NCBI GenBank assembly: GCA_025618425.1
Contig: CM046833.1
Coordinates: forward strand, 38,135,274 to 38,199,273
From: Heliocidaris tuberculata
Taxonomy: Eukaryota; Echinodermata; Echinoidea; Camarodonta; Echinometridae
Direction of reading: 5' to 3'
Length of the DNA: 64,000 nucleotides
Position numbers and translations under genes: made by a program. Positions 44,890-56,682 of this stretch are shown here, in pieces. A model generated the notes under the pieces. That model made no database searches and was not told the DNA's origin. It was given only the letters and a program-made list of their open reading frames with translations. Within the stretch, counting starts at the first letter, position 1, and every line of letters begins with the position of its first letter.

Positions 44890-45960
44890 TCAGGTTCACT
44901 ATATATTTTTGTTCCAAGTTTTTGAAGATTAGCAAAACTATACATTTTCGGAATCGTTAGAGCATGGATAAGCAAAATAATGATGTTGGCACTTGCACAA
45001 ACACCGGCTTGGTGGCCATTTTGGATTTTCAAAATGGCCGCCATAAAATACATAATTTGCCTTATCTCAGCTTCTTTTAAAGGTATAAACGTAATGAAAT
45101 GGGCCAGTCCTACTATTTATGGATGCAGAAAACAAATGGTGACATCTAGACATCTTCTTCTACCGCTTCCTCGCATATGGAGGCCATTTTTTTATTTTCA
45201 AAATGGCATACGTGTAATATTAAGTTGCCTCCTCTCTGTTTCTGGTCAACCTAGGAACTTAGCAAAAAATATTCTAATCCTTTTCTTGGTCGATAAAACA
45301 ATTGGTGACATATTTAGACTTCTAATCTTAATGCGTCATCGCACACGGCGGCCATTTTGTATATTAAAAATGGCACACATATATATGTATGTATATGTCA
45401 ACCAATAGCAACTTAACAGAATTTGCTAGTACTTTGTTCCTTGGGTCAGGAAAACGATTAGTGACATAATTAAAATTCCAATCTCAATGCTTCATTGGAC
45501 ATGGTGGCCACCACAAATACATTTTTTCCCCTACATCGGCTTCTTTTCAACGTAGAAACTGAATGAAATATTTCTTGGGTCGAGAAAAGAATCTCTGACA
45601 TTACTAGACTTCTACTCCCAACGCTTCATCGCATATGGCGGCCATTTTGGATTTTCAAATTGGCCGCCATGAAACACTATATTGCCCTATCTCTGATTCA
45701 AGGCAGCCTAGAAACATATTGGAATATTCTAATACTATGTTTCCAGGGTCAGGAAAAACATTGGTGACGTCATTAGAGTTCCCATCTCAACGCTTCATGT
45801 GGCTTCATCTTAGATTTTCAAAATGATCGACATAAAATGCATATTTTGCCCTTTCTCTATGGTCAACATAAAAACTATATGAAATATGATGCTTATGTTT
45901 CCTTGATAAGGGAAATATTTGGTGCTATCACAAACTTATAATCTTGATTCTTCCTTCACT
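44890..45960. repeat. Degenerate ~155-bp repeats with GCGGCCATTTTG motifs
   Basis: GGCGGCCATTTTGGATTTTC followed by AAATGGC(CG)CC recurs near 45010, 45180, 45350, 45640 and 45805 in units with 'ggtcagg/gataaaacaattggtgac' and 'aacgcttcatcgca'. It is similar in flavour to the 159-bp arm repeat of the 31.7-38.3 kb element but not the same unit. Confidence 0.7.
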
Positions 45961-45979
45961 TTAAGCATTTGGGGCGCTA

Positions 45980-46139
45980 GGAGCCCTCAGACAATTTTCA
46001 TTGCATCTCTAAACTGAAACTATGCCACGTTCTGGCTTTTGTCCTTGAAGTCTTGCACAGGAGCCCTCAGACAAATTTCATTTCGTCTCTAAACTGAAAC
46101 TGTGCCACGTTCTGGCTTTTGTCCTTGAAGTCTTGCACA
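45980..46139. repeat. 80-bp tandem duplication
   Basis: 'gagccctcagacaattttca … gtccttgaagtcttgcaca' occurs twice head to tail (starts 45981 and 46061), with three differences. Confidence 0.9.
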
Positions 46140-48109
46140 TATTTTGACACCAAATTTAGAAAAATTATACAGTCATGCTATATTTTGGTTTCTAATTTTC
46201 TTCTCTTCAGGCAAGAATTTATATTTTTGTACAATTTGAATGAAAAACAGTAATTTGATTTTATTTCTTTGTAGATCATTTGTATTTTCTTCTTCTTTTA
46301 TTATCCCTTTTCTATCTGAATATTGATTCAGAAAAAAGACCCTCTAATATAACAGACCTACAAAGCAAGATATATGGTTGAAAAACAATTGAATGCAAAT
46401 GAATAAAGTCACTTTTAATGACTTTTGTTTTTCAGTCTACGAACTTTCCCATCGACTATCATCACTGGTCAGCCCCCCCCCCCCCCCCCCCCCCCCCCCG
46501 GATAACTACCCCTTGAATTAAATACCAAGTGCAGTTCTTTAGCTGTATTATTGTAACCTACTACTCAATTATACTGTATCAAACTAGAGACAGACTTCCT
46601 GTTCTAATATGTCGACCTGCAGCATGTGCAAACTAAATAATTGTATTTTACAGTACAACAAATATTTATTACATACTTTACTTGGCCCAAAGACGTTTTA
46701 GGGTACTCCAATTAGGCTAATCTATTACAATTGTATACATGTAGGATCACGCCATTACAGCACAGGCAGCTCACAACCTTTAAAATGTTCATTTCCTACA
46801 TGTCATATTGTTTTTTTTTTACTTTATCTACTTTCAGTTCTACTTTTTAAGGTAAATAGTAAAAAGCTTAATAACATAAATAAGGATAAATAAAGATATA
46901 CAAATAGAATAAGAAATATTGCGTTTTAACCACTTTGTACAAAAACAGAGAAAAAATCTCGAAAGGTCACATTATTTTTTTGTTGCTTTCACTTCTTCTA
47001 TTTAAGGTAGATAGTAAAGCTTAAAGAAGACAATTTTCAAAAAATAAGATAAACAGTGGTAGCAAGAAATATTGTGTTAAATCACTTTTTACTCAAAACG
47101 TCACCTAAGTTTAGAAGGATCTTTCGTGGCAAAAGATTTTTGCAATGCTGAAATGAAGAAAGTCAAAATTTAGAGAGGCGTGAAATGCGCTGATTGAGAC
47201 CAACCGATGAACTTTATCTACAACTGAGCCGTGGGGGGGGGGCTGACGCCTCTTGCCCAAATGAAAACTTTACTTTCAGCCCCTAGCCCCCACCCCTCCC
47301 CACCTCGTAAGACTATGCTCGTTTTAATATTGAAAGTGCTTGGAAATGTTACAGGGGACCCAATTTTGGCGGTCAACCAGACTTGGATTGATGGTAAAAA
47401 CTGTTTGGTATCAATATGTCCTCCCTGTACAACTGAGGGGGGAGGGGGTGCGGGCCCAAGTTTTGAACCCTACCACCAAGTATCTACATGTTTTAGAGTG
47501 TAAATCTTGTCTATCACGTGAATACAGGTCCCATGTTATTTCACTGATGGCCTCAATTGCTTCCTTGTACCAATAATACTTGTAGGTATTGTTTTAAGTT
47601 AAATTTTAGAGGGGAAGGGGGTTGGGGGGGGGGAAGAAGGCCAGGCATTGGCAGATATTTTTCAAGTAACCATGAGATTTTAATGATTTGTCAAGGCTCA
47701 TTGATTTTTTTACCATTATCCAAAGTACTTTATGAATATTACTTTGTAATAATTTGTCTCGTTTTAAAAACAGAAAGGGGGAGGGGAAGGCAATGGACAT
47801 GTAGGGGTGCAAGTTCTGTACCCTATAATCTAGTATATACGTGTGTTGGAGTGTGAATCGTGATTATCACTTAAAACCAGGTTTCCTCATATATATTATT
47901 GGACAGTTAGCCTTTTTATTTCACAACACATATCATCGGTTATTAGTCACATCTGTATCATAGTAACGGGAACTAATAAACAATTGTATATCACTAAAAT
48001 ATGATCGTACTGAATCATCTGACATCATACTTCCTATAAAAATATTCATCTGCATGACAATAGCATGTACTACCGAAATAAGCCATTTCACGTCTCCCAT
48101 TGTTACTGT
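46140..48109. other. Interior of the inverted-repeat structure
   Basis: A run of 27 C lies at 46473-46499. 'aaggtaaatagtaaa…gcttaa' and 'aagaaatattgcg/tgt' recur at 46850 and 47005. G-rich blocks at 47230-47560 and 47600-47900 resemble each other (each ending 'agtgtgaatc…tatcac'). Frames there are short and G-rich. Confidence 0.45.
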
Positions 48110-48700
48110 TGTGAGGGAGAAGGCAGCACTTAGTAACCACTTTTGTTATCGATTCTCTACTTTAGCTAATATCAAAGTGTCAACTTTAGAGCGCTATAAC
48201 TGTTTTGTTTGATAAGCAATAGACTTGCAATTTTTATATGATATTAACCGTGTATATGGGCAGTTTTCTGAAAAGTTTGAACTAATTAGTGAAAATAACT
48301 TTTGAAATAATGAGAAATACGTATTTTGAAGAAATTCATATTTGTAAAAAATTATGTAAACAATCACATTCTTGGCCAAGAATTGTATCGCAAATCATCA
48401 CCAAACCCATTAAATGTGGTATCATGTTGTAGAAAATTTAATGCCCTTTAATATGATGATACATACATGGTAAGATGAGGCTCTGTTAAAAACATATCTT
48501 CTAATTTGTTCAATACGAGTTACACATAGCGGCCATTTTGAAAATCCAAAATGGCCGCTATGCCGGTGATTTGTGCAAATGCCAACATCAATTTTTGAAT
48601 TTCTCAAGTTCTAACGATTATAAAAATGTATAGTTTCGCTAATCTCCAAAAATTTTGAACGAAAGCCCATTTTCTTACATAGTGAACCAGACTATACACT

Positions 48701-49259
48701 GCATGTTATCCATGCATGCTCGTTGAGCTCAGCTTGAGCCAAGTCGGAGTTGCAGCGATGCTAATCACTCACAATTTTTTTACTCAAAAAGCACAATATG
48801 GGGAATTCTAGGTGTCAATCTGGACTAACACATAATGATAATGAATTTTGTAAATAGTAAGTAAATTTCCTATCAAACACTTTCAACTTTTGAGGAGCTT
48901 ACATATGTTTGTTTCAGAGTTTTATGTCCTTGCACACTCATATGAAATTGCATTTGTGTGTAGCGTCGCTGGCTGACAGCCCCCCCCCCCCCCCCCCCCC
49001 CGCAAACACGGAGCAACGATTTTGAAATCGAGACGGTATTAGTCGGTATACCGGTATGAGAGCCATTAGTAATACCAGTATGAAAAAACATCAATATCGA
49101 AAAAGCTTAACTATATCAGAACCCCATAAATGTGAAGAATAAAAATCTTGTTTTCTTGGAGTTTGGGAGTTTGGGAGTTTGGGAGTTTGGGGCTAAATCC
49201 TAAAAAATTCTGGATTTGCCCCTGGCAAAATATACATGCATTTGTTTAAATTGTCTAAC
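48701..49259. other. Intron or spacer with 22-C run and 8-bp tandem repeat
   Basis: C-run at 48980-49001; (GTTTGGGA)n, about four units, at 49158-49191. Just left of the exon donor at 49258-49259. Confidence 0.6.
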
Positions 49260-49706
49260 CTTAGCCTTTGGAGGTAGTGACGTCTCTGCTGGGCTTCTAT
49301 TTTGGCCAAAGAGTGTAGATGAATATTGTTTTCTACACCACTGAAAACTAGTTGTCATCAAAGTCAGAAGTGTCAGTAGGACTTGAGTGATACAGGACAA
49401 GACAACAGAACCTGTTCTGATAGTAGGTGGTACAAGGTTGGTCTCTGCAGTACAGCTGGATGTTTCTGGTGGACATGATGTTTGAGTAGATGGTTGACTG
49501 GCTGCCACCTTTGAATTTTCTTTCTCTGCTGATTTGCATGGTGTTTGATCTTGAGTAGATGGTTTTTCAGCTGCTGTCTTGGCCTTCTCTTTTTTGGCTT
49601 TCCATCGGTCTAGAAATCTTTGGATCATTTCCCTCTTGTTGATATCTGGAGGGTTTTGGATGAATCTCCCGATCCTGACCCGCCATTCAGTAAGAGAGAC
49701 AGGCAT
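49260..49706 (-). CDS. First coding exon of an uncharacterised membrane protein (WRVRIGRF motif)
   Basis: A real ATG at 49704-49706 opens a frame of 149 codons up to AAG before GTTAGA (49254-49259); reading on, the frame would stop at 49200. A good acceptor (TTTTTTGTAG, near 49770) upstream suggests a 5' UTR exon. The protein starts MPVSLTEWRVRIGRFIQ, then a basic helix QRFLDRWKAKKEKAK, a Ser/Thr/Pro/Cys-rich linker, and one hydrophobic segment VVLSCITQVLLTLLTLM, a probable membrane anchor. The W-R-x-R-I-G-x-F opening is, in my recollection, common in sea urchin predicted proteins, some with 2A-like peptides. It ends in phase 0, which does not fit the 2A exon at 42.3 kb directly, so it is either another gene or joined through an unseen exon. 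Confidence 0.5.
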
Positions 49707-49769
49707 GGTAGTTCATGAGGCTTAGACTGGTATGCTGTAAATAATGCCAAGTTTGCAAGCATCACCTAC

Positions 49770-51743
49770 AAAAAATAGAAACACTCAGTGTGAATGAAAA
49801 CATCTCATTTCTGCTCAGAACACATGTAGCTGATGAAATGGGAGGCATGTTAATTTCAATTAATAAAACAAAAACAATGATAAACTAAATGCATAATTTC
49901 ATTTTCTGTAGTATAGTAGACAAGGTACATGTATAAGTTAGAAATAGTCTACATGAGACTTACAAAAAATTTGATGCATTATTTTGAAGGCCTTTAATAT
50001 AGACAACATTAAAAGTTTGTACAAGTTCAATCAGAAAAAGATGAACAGATCAATAAATCTAACATGCATGGTATTTAATATGTATCCTGATCGAAGATTT
50101 CATTTCTCATTTTTTACTTTTGCAAATGGAGTTATTTTCCTTTAAATAGATATTTATAAAACCACATTTAACTTGTTCAATCAAGCTATTTGTGTAATTA
50201 TCCAAACCTGTGTATTGCACGTGGCGCTGGACTCTATTACGTGCAATCTGCATACCGGTAGTACTATTCATCAGGGAATAGGTCATTTTTGTAGCATTAA
50301 ACAATGGTATATTACTCACAGATTAGTCTCAGTTATTTCTATTTTTGATCATTTGCCTTCGCCTTCCAAATACATATTAAAAGCACACTGCTCACTTCTC
50401 TGTCATTGCTGTAGAGTTACGCATACAGATTACGTGCCATAGCCATGTGTACACATGGGTTTGCGTCTGACCACTCAATTCATTTTCTTTTTTGTTCTTT
50501 ACAATATAATGTGCCATATTTTTGGCATGATAAAAATGCAATGTGACATCATGACATTGTATGGACAGCAGGATCATCCACTTTTGCTGTCCATTCGAAG
50601 GCATGCATGCCTGTAAAAATGATGGTTATTAATTTGTTTTGTATCCCTTTGATAATGAACTAATGATTAACAAAAGTAGACAACTAATCATTACTTATAT
50701 GAGACAAGGGTCATAATGTGAGAAAACTGTACATGAAAATGCATGTTTTTGTAGTCTGGTAAAAAGAAAATAATGCGAAAATGTCTCATTGCCTTTCAAG
50801 TTATCATAAATTTCAAATGCACTAATCATTTATTGACATGGCATAGAAGTCTACTGACTCTGCTGAAAGCTTCTTATCAAATCCAATACAGGTACCTGTA
50901 GGCTTTTATGTAGGCCCCAAACCAAAGACAATGCTTCCTGTCACTTGACAGAAAACTACCTTCTTAGGTTGATATTCAACTTATTTATCACAAATTACAT
51001 AAAAAATAGAATCTAACTTTATAATCAAAGTCAATATAATTTGTCATTTTGTACCATATACTGAATATACACACAAACAGTTGTCATATCGCAGATATTT
51101 GTATATTGCTCCAAGAGAATGCATCTCATGACACTGACAGAGCAAAGGCCATTTTGACTATTGTACTATAATTGACTAAATAAAGGTACATCTGCTCCTG
51201 TCATTAACTTATTCCAACTAATATCCTTTCGACAACGATAAGGTAAGTATAAAATTCTAGATATAAATATAGTATGGGGATGAATACCCAAAAGTGAAGC
51301 TTATGTTAGGAATGCAAAGAAGAATAAAGAAATGTAATATAATCAATCACATGTATATATCTCTTAGATCCTACTTTTAAAAATTTATTTATTCGTTTAT
51401 TTCTTTATTTGTTCATTTTATGTTTGCATAGTAAGAATAATGGCATTGAGATTACAACAAAGACACGCATATAAAAGTTTGAGAAAAAGTGGCACTGCAT
51501 GGTATGGCTGCCGATAGAGTAGAAGTAACGAAAAAAAGAATTTTCAAATATGAAAATCCCAAAGTCAACAATCAGTGTCATTTATTATTCACAAATTTCT
51601 TTTTTTTTAAACACATCTGATGGAAAAAATGGTAGAGGTTTAAAATACCAGGCATCTGAGGCATGTTTATGATGAACAAACACTGAGATTGTATGAACAC
51701 TGATGGAAAGGCACTATAGATAGGCAGGTGTGTTTGTTTGTGA

Positions 51744-51780
<37 letters not shown>

Positions 51781-52190
51781 GAGGGATTTACTTTTCCAAA
51801 CTAAAGATAATTATGAAATCTGAAGCCCCAACATGATATGATGCACACAATGTTTGTAATATTGAAATAAAATTTTGGGTAGAAGATTCACTACTTATAC
51901 TCCTATGGTTGGAGAATTTTTTAAGAGTTCACATTTCCCAAAGATGTTATTTGAGATAGACGTACATGTAGGACAGTGTACTTCCTTCCCAATCTGAGAA
52001 GTTTTGGAGATTTGAAGTCCCCAGCCCCAGCTGTGTTTGCATGATGATGCTCTACATGTTCTTAGTTTTGAGAAGCTTTATGGACACATAGGGGTGGGCC
52101 AGATGGGCTCCATCCACCATATATAGATTTCAAGTCCCCCATGTGTGTTATGTCAATTCCAGCTAGGGCAGCTTAGCAAAATGTAGTTTA
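49770..52190. other. Non-coding, no gene recognised
   Basis: AT-rich, with a GT/GA microsatellite at about 51740-51779. Short frames at 50107-50604 have no domain signature. Confidence 0.4.
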
Positions 52191-52769
52191 CCAACAAACA
52201 GTAATACATGCAACACTAGTTCAAATATAATCTCTTGCCTTCATTTGAACAATTATTTAAAAAGGCAGGAAATGAATATCATAAATGCACAGGCTGTTAA
52301 CCATTAATCTGTATTTTGTATATCTTGGCAAACAATAACGACAGTCACTGTCTATGATAAGAAGCGGCAAATAACTAGTAACTCTTGTTATCTTGTTACT
52401 TATTATTTTTTGGGTGACATTATTTTCTGTTATCTTGGATCTAACCCTTTATAGCTCCAACATTTTTTACAGCTGATAATTACCGTTGATCTTAACAGAT
52501 GAGTGATATGACATGGAATGACAATATATCATAATGTGATCAAGTAGGGATCTACTTAGCTTGAGATATTTTCCAGGACCATCAAACGGCTGCCCCCGAC
52601 TTTACACTGTAACAGAGACATGTTGAATGTACACTCAACATTGATATTTCACTTTTAACACGTCACATCCCATCCATGTACATGTACCATGTTAGTATGA
52701 AACTGAGTGTAAATTTGTACGATGTGAAATCAACCTCAAATCAAGTTATAGCAGGCAACCCTAACCCCT

Positions 52770-52789
52770 CCCCCCCCCCCCCCCCCCCT
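52770..52789. repeat. C homopolymer (~20)
   Basis: A C-run in copy 1 after 'ccctaacccct'; the duplicate has shorter C/A-rich runs at the equivalent place (57624-57670). Confidence 0.8.
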
Positions 52790-53264
52790 ATGAAAACATT
52801 GTCTCTGGCCATAATTCATGATAAGCTGTCATGGCTTTTCTGGCTTAACTGAAATATAATTCAGGCAAAATTTACATTAACCCACCTCTCTCACTTTCTT
52901 AATGCAAATGGTCGCCAGCTACAGTGAAACCTGTATAGAAAGACTGATAGGTGGTCCTTATAGGCAGGTTGTCTTTATACACAGGTACCTTTATCACATA
53001 ATTTAGTAGAGAAAGTGACAGCAAGCTTTTACACTCTCTAACATCACCCACCCATTTTGCATACTCATGTATAAAACTGTTTAAACAGTACACGTACATA
53101 TTAGACACAAGTTATATCATGTTTATGATAAATAGTTGGGGGTGTGATTTGGTGATTTCACAGGCTATTAAAACAATAAGCCCCTCCATCATTAACCATA
53201 CCCCTCATTAGATGGGGAGGCTGTCCAGGAGGTACATGTACATGGGACTGTCTCAGGAGTGACT

Positions 53265-53605
53265 TTTCGTAGGAGGGGGGGGGGGGGTAATTGTTCTGAG
53301 GTAAGTGTCCTGGAGGGGTACTTGTCCTGGGACATAATTGGTGGGGGGGGGGCAGTAATTGTCCTGGCGTAATTCACGGTTAATTGTACTGGGGAGGGTA
53401 ATTGTCCTGGGGGTAATTGGTCTGGGGTGGGCGGACTGTCCGGGTGGATAATTATACGGGGGATGTTTTCCTCAATGTCCTGAGGGTAATTTGCCCTAGG
53501 GGATAATTGTCGTAGGGATAACTGTCTTAGGGGTAAATGTCTTAGGGTAATTTTCCTTATGTCCAGCCCTCGGTGATTGCCCAGGTGGAAATTATCAGGG
53601 GGTAA
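53265..53605. repeat. Minisatellite GGGTAATTGTCCTGG, copy 1
   Basis: About 18 degenerate units of 15-20 bases ('ggtaattgtcctggggg'). It is matched at 58370-58660. The proline-rich minus-strand frame across it is an artefact. Confidence 0.8.
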
Positions 53606-53627
53606 CTGTCTAGGGGGCATTTTATCC

Positions 53628-54055
53628 TGATATACATTTTGTTATCTGGCAATATCATTTTGTTTCCTAACATCATTTCCTTCCCTCACAATGTTATTTT
53701 GTTCCCTCACAATATTTGTTATAATCCGATGCATATTTTGTTCCCTGGCAATATTATTTTGTTTCCTTGCAATATAATTTCATTGAATTCATTCTCTCAC
53801 AATGTTTTTTTTTTCCACTCACAGTATATTTCTTAATTTCTTATTCCTTTACAATATTATTTTGTTCCATTACATTAATATTTTGTTCCCTTCAATACAT
53901 TTTGCTCCCTTGCAATATCATTTCATTATCTCACAATAGGCCTTTTACTTTGTTGAGTTTGTTCCCTTGCAATATTATATTGTATTTTGGCATTATCATT
54001 TCGTTCACAAGCAATAATATTTTGTTCCTTCACTATATTATTCCACAATAAAGAG
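53628..54055. repeat. Minisatellite TTTTGTTCCCTCACAATATTA, copy 1
   Basis: About 20 degenerate ~20-base units run to 54055. It is directly adjacent to the previous array and matched at 58690-59160. Interspersed units are variable, unlike a CRISPR array. Confidence 0.85.
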
Positions 54056-54335
54056 GTAATGATTTCTGGACTAACTTTATGACATAGAAAACCATCAGAG
54101 AAGCACAGTACGTGGGGCTGTGTCAATATTGGCGGCGGTCGACCTCTTAGTTGAAGTGGTAAAAACACTGGAAAAATCTTCCAAATTCAGAAAAAACACT
54201 TCCTTTTTATGTTTTAGAATAAGATATCTCATTTTCTATTCCTTCACTTGGATCTCTATCATTTTCATTAAGTGAAATTTTCAGGCTGTTTTTACCCGGT
54301 GATTTTACTCCCTTGAAACTCAAAAACAACTTTTC

Positions 54336-55178
54336 CTAAGACGTTAGACCTAAAACCTCAGACCCCATCAGGTACAAAACAAAGACCCTGTACAAGGTCC
54401 CATAGGCGTGGAAAATGTTAGTCTCTCTGTCTTCCAGACCCCAATATTATCTTCAGACCCAACCAGGTACAAACACAGACCCTGTAGAAAGTCCCATATG
54501 TGTGTGTGTGTGTGTGTAATTGGGTTTTTACAGACGTGTATCAATCAGATATGATTATTTACGTCTGGGGACCGACCTTTAACGTCACCATCCGAAAGAC
54601 GTGACTCAGTTTCGAACCTGGGTCCGCTGAATCAGTTTATAACTTCCACTGTTAGCTGGATTACAGGCGCACGCCACAACGCCCAGTTGTAGGCATGGGA
54701 AATGTTAGTCTCTCTTCCAGACCCCATTATTCATCTTTAGACCCAACCAGGTACAAAACAAAGACCTGTACAAAGTCCCATAGGCGTGGGAAATGTTAGT
54801 CTCTCTCTTCCAGAGCCCAATATTCATTCTTAACGTAGTCGAGCTGAGGAATCTCAGACCCCATCAGGTACAAAACAAAGACCCTAGACAAAGTCCCATA
54901 GGCCATAAGCATGGGAAATTTTCGTCTCTCTCTTCCAGACCCAAATATTCATCATCAGACCCAACCAGGTACAAAACACAGACCCTGTACAAAATCCTGT
55001 AGGTGTGAGAAATGTTAGTCTCTCTCTCTTCCAGACCCTAATATTCATCTTTAGACCCAACCAAGTACAAAACACAGACCCATGCCTATGGGATTTTGTA
55101 CAGGGTCCGTGTTTTGTACCTGGTTAGGTGTGAGGTTTTAGGTCTTACATGTAGGTCTTAGGTCTTAGGCCTGTGATC
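54336..55178. repeat. Tandem array of a ~95-base unit with inverted ends
   Basis: Unit: 'agacccaaccaggtacaaaacacagaccctgtacaaagtcccataggcgtgggaaatgttagtctctctcttcc' in short pieces, five to six times. The left start ('gacctaaaacctcagacccc') and right end ('tacctggttaggtgtgaggttttaggtc') are inverse, so the array sits inside a terminal inverted repeat. A SINE interrupts the second unit. Confidence 0.75.
54528..54690 (-). mobile_element. SINE with 7SL/Alu-like head
   Basis: On the minus strand the element begins CTGGGCGTTGTGGCGTGCGC, then CTGTAATCCAGCTAACAGTG, which follows the 5' Alu domain of 7SL RNA (GGGCG-GGTGGCG-G-GCCTGTAGTCC-AGCTA). Then comes GGACCCAGGTTCGAAACTGA (box B-like), a core CTTTCGGATGGTGACGTTAA, GGTCGGTCCCCAGACGTAAA, and an end CTGTAAAAACCCAATT with a (CA)n tail (GT at 54500-54517). 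It interrupts a unit of the tandem array between 'gtcccatat' and 'aggcatggg', so neighbouring units show the empty site. A second, headless copy is at 18660-18802. Confidence 0.7.
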
Positions 55179-55299
55179 TTTATTTTACTGACACCCGGTC
55201 TGTCATGGGTACAAGAAGTCATAATAAGCTACCATATCAGACATGAAATACAAGAACATGTAGAAGTATTAAAACTTTAAACTTGACTACAAAAATCCA

Positions 55300-55490
55300 T
55301 GTTGACTCGACTCGCCGCTTTGTGTTGACTGGACTGGACTCGACTCGAACATAATAGGAAATGACTCGACTCGACTTGAGACTCGAGCCACCCGTGATTC
55401 GACTTGACTCGTGACTCGACATCCTACTGACTCGACCTCTTATCGATTCGGACTCGACCCCCCCCCCCCTTGACTCGACTCGACTCAATT
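55300..55490. repeat. GACTCGA-rich tract
   Basis: About 15 copies of GACTCGACTCGA-like words with spacers, and a C-run at 55459-55469. Low-complexity; the Ser/Arg-rich minus-strand frame is an artefact. Confidence 0.8.
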
Positions 55491-55690
55491 ACAACACTGC
55501 TACAGGCACATGTATGTACATGTTCATGTGTATGTGAGAGGTAAATCTAAACCTATAACGCTTGTGAGTGAGTTTAGGAAACCACCCATTCATTTGCATG
55601 CACACACTATCACGCAGTCAATAGACAGGGAAAGAAGACACCAAAAAATTCGACGAGCATTACGGAAAGAGTACTATGTGTGAAATGAAC

Positions 55691-56559
55691 ATGATGAATA
55701 AGACTTGGTCTCCTTTTTAACAATAATGCTCATTTGTGATTTTTTTTTTTCTCTCTCATGTCACTTTATGGAATCCGTATGTGTTTAAGACCCCCCAAAT
55801 ATGTGATGCTGTCTGGCTGTGCCCTCTTATCCCCTTCGCACCCCCCCCCCTCCACCTTGAGAGCAAAGTGCTTCTATCTATTGCCCATTGGGACCCAGCA
55901 AGCCTCCTATAGCTATTGCTAGGATAAAGAAGAAGAAGCTTGTGTTAGATTAGTAACTGCCTATTTGAAAAAGAATTTTCTTTCATCATCAAGCCTTTAC
56001 TTGGTATTTTTCAAGCTCCTCTCCTACTAGCTTCCCTTTGACTTCTATGGACATGATGAAGATTAAAAAGGTGTTATTATGCATATTGCACTGTCCTCAC
56101 TATCTTTTTGAAAGCTAATAGATAGCTGATATTTCTCTTCAATTACAGAAATAAAAAAAACATGAATTTAATCAGGCATAAAGCTGATTTGCCAGATCTA
56201 ACAGCAGTAAGTCAAATCGCTCTCTTCCACCACTTTGATTCTTCATCACATTGTTTGTCATAGTAGCCTGGTCAACAATAATAAAGGACTGACACATCCA
56301 TGATCGAGTTATGTCACTCCATGTTGACTACACAAATTTAAAATTTATCAATTGATGGAGTTAAATTAAAGCAATTATTAAAGTCAAACTTTTACATAAA
56401 GTAAAAGTTTATCAATTGATGGAGGCCTGTTTTGATCATGATGTAATACTTAACTGGTTAACGTTCATCACGAATCAGAAAATGGCCAAATTGGAACGGA
56501 AATCTTTATTGTAAGAATAATCTTGATGCGAACAGTACATCATCGGACCCTACTTCATC
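55691..56559. other. Spacer between duplication copies, nothing recognised
   Basis: AT-rich, with an inverted pair 'aaagtttatcaattgatggag' near 56345 and 56405. Confidence 0.4.
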
Positions 56560-56682
56560 ACAAAAAACAGCAATACATGCAATACTTGTTCAAATATAAT
56601 CTCTAACCTTTATTTGAACAATAATTCAAAAAGGCGGGAAATCAATACCATACATGTAAATGCACAATCTGTTAATCATTAA

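Larger units (their letters stand above)
44330..48700. mobile_element. Large inverted-repeat structure, ~4.4 kb
   Basis: About 550 bases at 44330-44885 reappear inverted at 48110-48700: 'ggttcactatgtatttttgt', 'ggagattagcaaaactatac', 'attgatgttggcatttgcac', the CGGCCATTTTGG/CAAAATGGCCGCC pair, 'ttaaagggcattaaattctc'. The left arm is followed by a direct second copy of its start (from 44889), which grades into ~155-bp degenerate repeats to about 45960. No transposase frame was recognised between the arms. Confidence 0.6.
52190..55690. repeat. Segmental duplication, copy 1
   Basis: Matches 56560-60200 in the same orientation: 'aatacatgcaacactagttc', 'gacatggaatgacaatatat', 'atgttgaatgtacactcaac', the two minisatellites, 'tggtcgacctcttag' and 'tctaaacctataacg…gagaaagaagacacc'. 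Copy 1 alone has the 54336-55178 array and the GACTCGA tract; copy 2 alone has two MITEs. Confidence 0.85.

Noticed and set aside
49260..49706. Direct splice of the WRVRIGRF exon to the 2A exon
   Set aside because: Phase 0 donor against an acceptor needing two prior codon bases; an unseen exon would be required.
53192..53620. 142-codon proline-rich frame on the minus strand
   Set aside because: It is the GGGTAATTGTCCTGG minisatellite read in one phase; no start context or flanking signal.
53628..54055. Regularly spaced repeats resembling a CRISPR array
   Set aside because: Units are contiguous and degenerate, without unique spacers or cas genes, and the context is eukaryotic.
54641..54690. 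Primate Alu contamination
   Set aside because: Only the 7SL-like head resembles Alu; the body matches a second local copy and not Alu, and it is embedded in local repeats.
55237..55488. Ser/Arg-rich 83-codon frame
   Set aside because: It translates the GACTCGA tract.
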